Shown here in pieces: positions 1-6,450 of a stretch of DNA of 17,147 nucleotides (position 1 is its first letter; each line of letters starts with the position of its first letter). The stretch is from positions 1 to 17,147 of the forward strand of contig CAZPHH010000100.1 of assembly GCA_964586145.1 (NCBI GenBank), read 5' to 3'. This DNA is from JAFGJQ01 sp964586145 (GTDB lineage: Bacteria > Planctomycetota > Phycisphaerae > UBA1845). The position numbers and the translations under genes are program-made. The notes under the pieces are model-generated. The model was given only the letters and a program-made list of their open reading frames with translations. It did not search any database and had not been told where the DNA came from.

Positions 1-817
1 ATCGGCCCAGTTCGCGGCTGCGGTTGCAGGCGGCGACGACGGCCTCCTTGATGTGTTCGAAGACGTCGTGGTTTCGCATGCAATCCATGGCGGCCTGGGT
101 GGTGCCGCCAGCGGAAGTGACCTTCTGTCGGAGCACCGACGGCGGTTCCTTGCTTTCCATCATCATGCAGGCCGCCCCGTAGCAGGCCTGGGTGGCCAGC
201 AGCATGGCTTCCGGATGAGACAGGCCGGCCGCCTCGCCAGCGGCCACGATGGTTTCGGTGAAGTAGTAGAAGTAGGCCGGCCCGGTGCCCGATACGGCCG
301 TGACGGCGTCCATCAGGGCCTCGTCCGCCAGAATGAGCGTCTTGCCGGCGGCGTCGAAGATGCGTTGGGCCCGCAGAAGGTCCACTTCGTGCGCGTGCCG
401 GCCGCGGAAGAGGCCCGCCATGCCGGCACCGACGTGCATGGCCAGATTGGGCATGACCCGGATCACCCGGGCCTGCACGCGGGGAAACTGCGCCTCCAGC
501 GTGGCCGTGGAGACGCCGGCCATGATGGAGATGATGACATGGTCCGGTCGGATGAGGTCGGCGAACCCTTCGACGACCTGTTTGAACTGCTGTGGTTTGA
601 CGGCCAGGAGCACGATATAGCTGTTCTCGACGGCGCGGCGGTTGTCGTCGGTGACGGCAATGCCAAAGCGTCGGGCGAAGAGTTCGCGTCGGGTTTCGTT
701 GGGATCGGTGGCGATGATGCGGTCGTCGAGGAGGATGCTGCGTCGGAGGATGCCGTGGACGATGCCTTCGGCCGCGTTTCCCGACCCGATGACCGCGATT
801 TCATATTGTGTCTGCAT
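1..817 (-). CDS. proC: Pyrroline-5-carboxylate reductase ProC (3' end cut by window edge)
   Basis: This enzyme reduces 1-pyrroline-5-carboxylate to proline with NAD(P)H in the cytoplasm, the last step of proline synthesis. Reading the minus strand from ATG at 817 gives 272 codons with no stop before the edge. ProC is usually about 270 residues, so only a few codons are missing. An N-terminal Rossmann fold is marked by IGSGNAAEG (10-18). Family blocks follow in order: VRVMPNLA near 119-126 (usual form VRxMPNTPA), SGTGPAY at 176-182, and TSAGGTT at 234-240 (usual form TSPGGTT). The last visible residues, SREL, match the normal C-terminal end. A purine-rich GGAGGGAAGGG lies upstream of the ATG as a probable ribosome binding site. 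The gene starts 48 bp beyond the terminator of the 23S unit, leaving little room for a promoter of its own. Identification is firm from the conserved blocks. Confidence 0.95.
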   Translation of the reverse strand, partial: MQTQYEIAVIGSGNAAEGIVHGILRRSILLDDRIIATDPNETRRELFARRFGIAVTDDNRRAVENSYIVLLAVKPQQFKQVVEGFADLIRPDHVIISIMAGVSTATLEAQFPRVQARVIRVMPNLAMHVGAGMAGLFRGRHAHEVDLLRAQRIFDAAGKTLILADEALMDAVTAVSGTGPAYFYYFTETIVAAGEAAGLSHPEAMLLATQACYGAACMMMESKEPPSVLRQKVTSAGGTTQAAMDCMRNHDVFEHIKEAVVAACNRSRELGR

Positions 818-828
818 CCGTCAGCCCT

Positions 829-860
829 TCCCTCCGTGCCTTCGTCCCTTCGTGCCTTCT
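829..860. repeat. Degenerate octamer tandem repeat in the proC leader
   Basis: Four consecutive 8-bp units (TCCCTCCG, TGCCTTCG, TCCCTTCG, TGCCTTCT) occupy the space between the 23S terminator and the proC start. On the proC strand the repeat is purine-rich and offers several Shine-Dalgarno-like stretches. It may be a microsatellite-like intergenic repeat; a role in proC translation is possible but unproven. Confidence 0.6.
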
Positions 861-865
861 TTCAT

Positions 866-900
866 AAAAAACGCCCGGCGGGAGGAACCCACCGGGCGTT
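866..900 (-). terminator. Intrinsic terminator of the 23S rRNA unit
   Basis: A 13-bp stem (888-900 with 870-882, one mismatch at 879/891) encloses a 5-nt loop at 883-887. On the minus strand it is followed by six T residues (871-866). The T-run is only on the minus-strand exit side, so the terminator acts on transcripts coming from the 23S gene. It ends 48 bp before the proC start. Confidence 0.88.
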
Positions 901-906
901 GTGGTT

Positions 907-934
907 GCCCTTTGGCAATGGAATAAGCGGACGC
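907..934 (-). repeat. Trailer arm of outer 23S processing stem
   Basis: This 28-nt arm is the inverted partner of 4841-4868 in the 23S leader. In the minus-strand RNA, 25 of 28 positions pair in Watson-Crick fashion and one is a G-U wobble; the two mismatches are A-C and C-C. It lies between the 23S 3' end and the terminator. Its length and placement fit a leader-trailer helix cut by a double-strand RNase such as RNase III. Confidence 0.8.
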
Positions 935-1000
935 ATGTGAAGAACGCACACGAGTGATCCTTCGGCAGGCTTGAACGAGGGGCCGGCGATAGGCCAGCGC

Positions 1001-1019
1001 CTCATTAATGTGGTCAAGC
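1001..1019 (-). repeat. Trailer-side arm of inner 23S terminal/processing helix
   Basis: This 19-bp arm is a perfect inverted repeat of 4594-4612 across the whole 23S gene. The rRNA-proximal part corresponds to helix 1 of 23S, where the mature 5' and 3' ends pair. The outer part extends into the precursor as the usual RNase III stem. Confidence 0.88.
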
Positions 1020-1315
1020 CCTTGGCCATTAGTACGGGTCAGCTCAACACGTCTCCGTGCTTACACCTCCCGCCTATCGACCTGCTGGTCTTGCAGGGGC
1101 CTTCATCTCCGAAGAGAACCGAAGCCTGATCTTGAGGGGGGCTTCCCACTTAGATGCATTCAGCGGTTATCCTTTCCGAGCATAGCTACCCAGCGGTGCC
1201 CCGAGCGGGACAGCTGGTACACCAGCGGCTCGTACCTCCTAATCCTCTCGTACTAAGGAGATATCCTCTCAAGCTTCGTACGCCCACGGCAGATAGGGAC
1301 CGACCTGGCTCACGC

Positions 1316-1371
<56 letters not shown>

Positions 1372-1381
1372 GCGCCTTCAC

Positions 1382-1418
<37 letters not shown>

Positions 1419-1447
1419 GACTCCGCCGCTATGAACGCTCGGGAGTC

Positions 1448-1490
<43 letters not shown>

Positions 1491-1625
1491 AACCCTTCCA
1501 CACGGGATTACCGGATCACTAAGGCCTACTTTCGTATCTGCTCGATTTGTATATCTCGCAGTTAAGCCCGCTTGTGCCTTTGCACTCGCCACGCGATTGC
1601 CAACCGCGTTGAGCGGACCTTTGCA

Positions 1626-1672
<47 letters not shown>

Positions 1673-1978
1673 CCTAGCACTGTCTTCCGCCCGGCTTCAC
1701 GGGATTCGGAATGAGGGAACAAGTAGCACAAGGGTGGTATTCCACTGTTGGCTCCAGCCGGCCAGAACCGGCGTTTCATCGCCTCCCACCTATGCTCTGC
1801 ATGAGATACCTGCGACCAATACCAGGCTACAGTAAAGGTTCACGGGGTCTTTCCGTCTTGCCGCGGGTATGTGGTATCTTCACCACAAATCCAATTTCAC
1901 CGAGTCCGTCCTTGAGACAGTGCAGCAGTCGTTTCGCCATTCATGCGCGTCGGAACTTACCCGACAAGGAATTTCGCT

Positions 1979-2663
1979 CAGTTGGTCCCCCTGCTTTCAC
2001 AGGGAGCTGGACTTTACCTTACGAGGTCATCGTTTCCATGGACCCGCCCGCGATTCATCCGTTCCACCACTCGCTGGATCGCCTTCAGGCCGTCCGGCGT
2101 CAGGTGACGTCCGTCCGCCATCCAGCGAACCACTCGCCGGAAGCTCAGGAAGTCCTGCCGCTTCGCGGTCTTGAGGGCGTGAGCTTCAAAGAACGGAATG
2201 ACTCGCTGCTCCAGGTGCTCCCGTTTCCGCACGCGCCAGCACATTCGATCGCCGTGATTGGACCGCACCACCCCGCAGCCGAAGAACGACTTCAGAGCGT
2301 GCAGCACATTCACGTCTCTCTTGTGCTGGACGACGACGAACTCGGGAAGCACCTGAACGCCCAATGTCATATCGGGGTGCCGAGCGACACCGACGTGAAA
2401 GCATCCCTCACCGTCGGTGAACCCGACCACCCATTGGGGCTCAAGTTTCATGGAGATGACTCCCGTCCGAACGTCAAGTCTCTGAGGGTTCCGATCACCG
2501 GCCTGCAACGGCCGGGGTTCGGTCTTCCCTGCGGATTGTCCCCATGTCCGCCGGATTTTTACTGCGCTCGACGTCGAGCGCGAGTACCGGTCGGTTTTGG
2601 AGGAGTTTCCCGCATATGGTTCGGTTTGACTAAGGCTAGCGTGCAGAGCGTAACACGAGGTTA
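1979..2663 (-). mobile_element. Group I self-splicing intron at 23S position 1931 (E. coli numbering)
   Basis: The 5' exon ends ...CCTAAGGT (U1931, base 2664) and the 3' exon resumes AGCGAAATTCC (base 1978), so the 685-nt insert is precisely bounded. It begins after a U and ends in G (1979), as group I introns do. The internal guide GCCTTAG (2636-2630) pairs with the 5' exon CTAAGGT, ending in the required U-G wobble. Core elements appear in order: P with TGCGGGAAACTCC (2614-2602), a P5-type extension with an 18-bp perfect palindrome (2564-2581), Q with CAATCCGCAG (2538-2529), R with TCAGAGACTTGACG (2485-2472), and S with AAGGTAAAGTCC (2020-2009). P4 is TGCGG/CCGCA. P7 is GACTT/AAGTC, a compensated variant of the common GACTA/TAGTC. 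P9 is a CCCTG/CAGGG hairpin near the 3' end. The endonuclease gene sits between R and S, in the P8 region. I recall introns at this site in Thermotoga and Simkania. The subgroup is not assigned. Confidence 0.95.
2014..2451 (-). CDS. Intron-encoded LAGLIDADG homing endonuclease (single motif)
   Basis: The predicted 145-residue protein would cut intronless 23S genes near the 1931 site and so spread the intron by homing. Residues 7-18 (WVVGFTDGEGCF) are a LAGLIDADG motif, with E15 at the catalytic acidic position. Later blocks fit the same family: QHKRDVNVLHALKSFFGCG (42-60), KTAKRQDFLSF (94-104) and HLTPDGLKAI (116-125). One motif implies a homodimer, as in I-CreI-like enzymes. The frame stays open upstream into the 23S exon, but the first sensible start is ATG at 2451, preceded by GGGAG eight bases earlier and lying inside the intron. 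The last codons and the TAA stop overlap the ribozyme S element, so coding and catalytic RNA share bases. All motif residues are present, so the enzyme may be active; DNA cleavage itself is inferred. Confidence 0.92.
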   Translation of the reverse strand: MKLEPQWVVGFTDGEGCFHVGVARHPDMTLGVQVLPEFVVVQHKRDVNVLHALKSFFGCGVVRSNHGDRMCWRVRKREHLEQRVIPFFEAHALKTAKRQDFLSFRRVVRWMADGRHLTPDGLKAIQRVVERMNRGRVHGNDDLVR

Positions 2664-2670
2664 ACCTTAG
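2630..2670 (-). other. P1 splice-site helix: 5' exon paired to internal guide sequence
   Basis: In the minus-strand RNA, exon bases 2670-2664 (CUAAGGU) pair with intron bases 2636-2630 (GCCUUAG) over seven positions. The last is the U-G wobble that marks group I 5' splice sites. The 27 bases between them form the P1 loop. This pairing fixes the 5' splice site independently of alignment to other 23S genes. Confidence 0.9.
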
Positions 2671-4593
2671 GACCCTCATAGTTAGGGCCGCCGTTTACGG
2701 GTGCTTCGGTCGCCAGCTTCTCCCGGCAAGCCGGGATGACCGCCTTCCTTAACATTCCCGCACCGAGCAGGCGTCAGTCTCTATACGTCGTCTGTAGGAC
2801 TTAGCAGAGACCTGTGTTTTTGATAAACAGTCGCCGCTGCCGATTCTCTGCGCCCTCCCCGACGAATCGGGGTAGGGACCCCTTGTCCCGGAGTTACGGG
2901 GTCAATTTGCCTAGTTCCTTAAGGACGGTTCTCTCGAGCGCCTGAGGCTACGCGCCTCACCTACCTGTGTCAGTTTTAGTACGGTTCCGCTGTTCGCCAC
3001 CGCAGCTTTTCTTGGTTCTTCTGTTTCGCACTTCGGCAACAAATCGGCCTCGATCCCGACTTGCGTCGGGACAACCCTCGCGACTTACGGTGGGCTGCGA
3101 TCTGGAAGAACGCACTACGGCTTAACCCCAGCGGAGGGCAGGAATATTAACCTGCTGTCCATCGACTACGCCTTTCAGCCTCGTCTTAGGGACCGCCTAA
3201 CCCTGGGCGGATTTCCCTTCCCCAGGAAACCTTAGGTTTACGGCGAGAGGGATTTTCACCCTCTTTATCGTTACTCATACCGGCATAATCACTTGATAGG
3301 CCCGCAACCACTCCTTCCGGTATGGCCTGTATCTGCCTATCAACGCTCCCCTACCGAACTAGAGACAAGTCCCTAGTTCCCGTGGCTTCGGTACCATGCT
3401 TAGTCCCGTTCATTATCGGCGCCCAGTTTCTCGACGGGTAAGCTATTACGCACTTTTTAAATGGTGGCTGCTTCTAAGCCAACATCCCCGCTGTCTCGGA
3501 AAGAGGACTTCCTTATGCACTTAGCATGGATTCGGGACCTTAGCCGACGATCTGGGCTGTTTCCCTTTTGACCATGAAGCTTATCCCCCACAGTCTGACT
3601 CCCGGGATAGTCGGCGTGGTATTCGGAGTTTGGTTGAAGGAGGTAGGCTGGTGGCCCCCTCGTTTCATCCAGTAGCTCTACCCCCACGCCGTAGTGGCCC
3701 GAGGCTAGCCCAAAAGCTATTTCGGAGAGAACGAGATATCTCCAGGTTTGATTAGACTTTCACTCCTCCCCACAGCTCATCGGATAACTTTTCAACGTTA
3801 ACCCGTTCGGCCCTCCGCGCCCGGTTAGAGGCACTTCAGCCTGGCCATGGGTAGATCACTTGGTTTCGCGTCTACAGCCTGCGACTGGATCGCCCGTTTA
3901 AGACTCGCTTTCGCTTCGGCTCCGCTGCGGAACAGCTTAACCTTGCCACAGACCGTAACTCGCCGGTTCATTATGCAAAAGGCACGCGGTCACACGCTGA
4001 CCGAAGTCAAATCGTGCTCCCACCGCTTGTAGGTACATGGTTTCAGGTTCTTTTAACTCCCTTTGACGGGGTTCTTTTCACCATTCAATCACCCTACTTG
4101 TTCACTATCGGTCGTCGAGGAGTACTTAGCCTTGGATGGTGGTCCACCCGGCTTCACGCAGAGTTCCACGAGCTCTACGCTACTCTGGTACCTCCCGGGA
4201 GGGCTCTCGCTTTCGCGTACGGGGGTGTCACCCTCTGTGCCTGTCCTTTCCAGAACATTCCGCTAACGATGCCTTTGTCACTCCCATATGGGAGGCCCGC
4301 AACCCCGGAATGCAAGCACTCCGGTTTGGGCTCGTCCGCTTTCGCTCGCCGCTACTGACGGAGTCTCGGTTGATTTCTTCTCCTCCAGGTACTTAGATGT
4401 TTCAGTTCCCTGGGTTCGCTCCGACGGACTATGCATTCATCCGCCGGTGACGCCACTTATTCAGCGACGCCAGGTTTCCCCATTCGGAAATCCCCGGATC
4501 AACGCGCGTTTGACCACTCCCCGGGGCTTATCGCAGCCTACCACGTCCTTCTTCGCCTCTCGACGCCAAGGCATCCACCATGCACCCTTAGTA

Positions 4594-4612
4594 GCTTGAC
4601 CACATTAATGAG
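4594..4612 (-). repeat. Leader-side arm of inner 23S terminal/processing helix
   Basis: Perfect 19-bp inverted partner of 1001-1019. It overlaps the 5' end of the mature 23S and extends about 11 bases into the precursor leader. Confidence 0.88.
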
Positions 4613-4840
4613 AAGCTGGTTGCTTCCCCCGCGATCAAGCCGCCTTCAGACACTCGTATGGTCTGACCGGACCGGCCCCGACCCGACCCCGAACGAATCC
4701 CGAAAAACGAGTTCGCCCGACGCCACGCCGACACCGACCGGCTTGAACCTTGGTTCTCCACATACAACCTGTCATGCCTACGCACCCATTCGCCCGTTCG
4801 CCGGATGGCCAACGAACTCACAGGGCCGGCCTGACAGGCC

Positions 4841-4868
4841 GCGTCCGCTTATTCGATTGTCAAAGAGC
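4841..4868 (-). repeat. Leader arm of outer 23S processing stem (contains boxA)
   Basis: Inverted partner of 907-934, with 26 of 28 positions able to pair in RNA including one G-U. The first 13 bases of the arm in RNA order are the boxA element, so boxA and the processing arm are the same sequence. Confidence 0.8.
4856..4868 (-). promoter_or_regulatory. boxA antitermination element
   Basis: The minus strand reads GCTCTTTGACAAT, one base different from the E. coli rrn boxA GCTCTTTAACAAT. It lies about 57 nt into the transcript. BoxA RNA is bound by NusB/NusE (S10) to build the antitermination complex on rRNA transcripts. Match and position make the call strong. Confidence 0.85.
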
Positions 4869-4931
4869 CGCTTCGCCCACCCCGACGGGGCCGGACGAAC
4901 ACCCGGTTCATCACTGAGCCGGAGCCTCGAA

Positions 4932-4959
4932 AGTGTACCTGTCATCGGCCCGGCGTCAA
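4932..4959 (-). promoter_or_regulatory. Sigma70-type promoter of the 23S unit
   Basis: On the minus strand, a -35 of TTGACG (4959-4954; 5 of 6 consensus) and a -10 of TACACT (4937-4932; 4 of 6) are separated by 16 bp. Transcription should begin near 4925. An eight-base A-run at 4980-4973, about 48 to 55 bases upstream of that start, is placed like the distal part of an rRNA UP element that contacts the RNA polymerase alpha subunits. Confidence 0.7.
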
Positions 4960-4972
4960 TGGGCGCCGATCG

Positions 4973-4980
4973 TTTTTTTT
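4973..4980 (-). promoter_or_regulatory. A-tract, likely UP element of the 23S promoter
   Basis: Eight A residues on the minus strand stand out in GC-rich surroundings and lie 13 bases upstream of the -35 hexamer. Strong rRNA promoters commonly carry such AT-rich alpha-subunit sites. Inference from position and composition. Confidence 0.5.
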
Positions 4981-5279
4981 CGATTTCCCGGCGCGCGGTC
5001 CCAAACCCTTGTGAAACAAGAAGCTGCGACAGCCCCCCACGCACGCCCCGGCCCCGATTCGACCGACTCGATCCGACCGCGGACACCCGAGGCACACCAC
5101 GCCGCGGCGGGTGGACCGGACGCGCCGGGCGGGGCGATCGGCCGCAACAGTCTTGCCGAACAGGAGTTAGACCGGCCGGGCCCGGTCGATCCGCCACCGG
5201 CCGGCGGCTGCGCCCCGGTGCCGGAGCGGACGGAATGCGGTACGATGCCCGGCGTGGGAAACCCTACGGACGACACTCC
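4981..5279. other. Divergent intergenic region between 23S promoter and RidA-like gene
   Basis: About 300 bp of GC-rich sequence lie between the minus-strand 23S promoter and the plus-strand gene starting at 5280. No confident promoter for that gene is visible; TACGAT at 5241-5246 is a weak -10 candidate with no good -35. A short inverted repeat (GACCGG and CCGGTC arms near 5170-5187) is present without a clear role. Confidence 0.4.
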
Positions 5280-6440
5280 ATGAGTGACGGAACCTCTTGC
5301 AACGCCGCCCGCCTGTCCGTGCGAGGACCGTATGCGGGGCACGGGTTCGCGGTGGCCGCGTTCGGCGGCCCGGCCGACCCCACTCGTGCCGCGGAAAGCG
5401 CGTATGTGGAGGTCGCCGCCTGGCTTACGAAGCATCGCCTGACGGTGCTGCACGAGCGTCTGTTCGGCAGCCGGGACGTCGCACCGGCCGCACTCGCCGC
5501 CCGTCGTCGGACGCTCGATCGAGCTGGTCTGGAGTCGGACGGGCCGGTCACGTTCGTGGCTGGTCGTCCGGCCTGGAGCGGACGTTTGGCCGGTGTCGTC
5601 GTACACGCGGTGCAGGTCTCGCAGGACGCGAGCGTCGTTGGCCTACGCGATGCGCAAGGACGGTCTTGCGGGCGCCGATGGTCGTGCCGTGATCTGGACT
5701 GGGTGGTGCTTCAGGACCTCCCCACCGAAATGGCGGACAATCCGAACGCGAGCGCGGAGGAATGGGCGCAGCGCGCGATCGAGCAGGCGGATTCGCTGCT
5801 GCTCACCGAGGGCCTTTCGTATCGGAACGTCGTTCGCACGTGGTTCTATCTGGACGGCATTGCCTCGTGGTACGATCGCTTCAACGCGATCCGCCACGCC
5901 AGGTACGAAGCGTTCGGCCTGATGCCGCGGGCGGACGGCAGCGCGCTGCGCCTGCCGGCCAGCACGGGGATCGGCGCGAGCGCGGGCCGACCGGTGTCCC
6001 TCGACGTGCTGGCCGTCGCGCCGCGCACGGCGCGGGCGGCCGTGACGCAATTGAGCAACCCCGCCCAGATGGATGCTTTTGCGTATGGTTCGGCGTTCTC
6101 GCGTGGAGCGCTTGTTCGCACGCCCGGGCTCACGCTGATGGAGTTGTCCGGCACGGCCAGCATCGATGAACGCGGCCGCACGATGCACCCGCACGACTTC
6201 GACCGGCAGGTCGGTGCAATGTTCGACCGGCTGGAGCGGCTTCTGGAAGGCGTGGGGACCCGGCCGGCGGACGCGTGTGCGGCCACGGCGTTTGTGAAGC
6301 GACCCGAGGACGTGCCTCGCTTCCGGCGGATGCTGGACGCCCGCGGCCTGTCGCAGTTGCCCGTGGTGTGCATCGTGGCGGACATCTGCCGCGAAGAGCT
6401 GGTGTTCGAGCTCGATGCCGAGTTGATGTGGTGCATGTAG
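5280..6440 (+). CDS. RidA-fold protein, FkbO/Hyg5 chorismatase-like
   Basis: The 386-residue product has the architecture of the chorismatase family (FkbO, Hyg5, XanB2), whose members hydrolyse chorismate to hydroxybenzoate or dihydroxy acids. These proteins consist of a divergent N-terminal half and a C-terminal YjgF/RidA-like half. Visible family blocks are VVRTWFYLDGIASWYDRFNAIR's core (184-205), LPASTGIGASAGR (225-237), and the RidA-like stretch LSGTASIDERGRTMHPHDF (289-307) followed by a leucine-rich helix to about 326. The end, EELVFELDAE (372-381), resembles the RidA C-terminus. The ATG at 5280 has only a weak ribosome binding site. An in-frame ATG at 5235 preceded by GGAG would add 15 residues and cannot be excluded. 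The stop lies 10 bp before the cytochrome gene, so the two are probably co-transcribed. Catalytic residues were not verified, so a non-chorismate substrate is possible. Confidence 0.75.
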   Translation: MSDGTSCNAARLSVRGPYAGHGFAVAAFGGPADPTRAAESAYVEVAAWLTKHRLTVLHERLFGSRDVAPAALAARRRTLDRAGLESDGPVTFVAGRPAWSGRLAGVVVHAVQVSQDASVVGLRDAQGRSCGRRWSCRDLDWVVLQDLPTEMADNPNASAEEWAQRAIEQADSLLLTEGLSYRNVVRTWFYLDGIASWYDRFNAIRHARYEAFGLMPRADGSALRLPASTGIGASAGRPVSLDVLAVAPRTARAAVTQLSNPAQMDAFAYGSAFSRGALVRTPGLTLMELSGTASIDERGRTMHPHDFDRQVGAMFDRLERLLEGVGTRPADACAATAFVKRPEDVPRFRRMLDARGLSQLPVVCIVADICREELVFELDAELMWCM

Positions 6441-6450
6441 AGAGGCGGGG

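Larger units (their letters stand above)
4602..4925 (-). other. 23S precursor leader, no gene
   Basis: About 325 nt separate the predicted transcription start from the mature 23S 5' end. The stretch holds boxA (4856-4868), the outer processing-stem arm (4841-4868), a small GGCC/GGCC palindrome near 4828-4840 and a G-run-rich segment (about 4672-4702 read on the minus strand). I see no tRNA, no 16S remnant and no convincing reading frame; open frames here have no recognisable domains. Confidence 0.7.

Noticed and set aside
53..940. Long plus-strand open frame opposite proC
   Set aside because: It is the antisense of proC, extends across the terminator, and has no recognisable domain; the minus-strand frame carries all ProC motifs.
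967..984. GTTCAAGCC shared by trailer (about 969-975) and leader (about 4741-4750)
   Set aside because: A nine-base direct repeat with imperfect flanks; too short to support duplication or a tRNA T-arm remnant.
901..1010. Possible 5S rRNA in the 23S trailer
   Set aside because: The stretch is too short together with the processing arm, and no 5S core sequence such as CCCATCCCGAAC was found on either strand.
1711..2664. 317-codon plus-strand open frame across 23S and intron
   Set aside because: It is antisense to conserved rRNA and the endonuclease gene, with no domain content.
2452..2679. Upstream extension of the endonuclease frame into the 23S exon
   Set aside because: The extra 76 residues translate helix 69 of 23S and the ribozyme core. 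The ATG at 2451 has a good ribosome binding site and begins just before the LAGLIDADG motif.
4431..5279. N-terminal extension of the RidA-like gene back into 23S
   Set aside because: The extension would translate antisense 23S and its promoter region; chorismatase-like proteins have the length given by the start near 5280.
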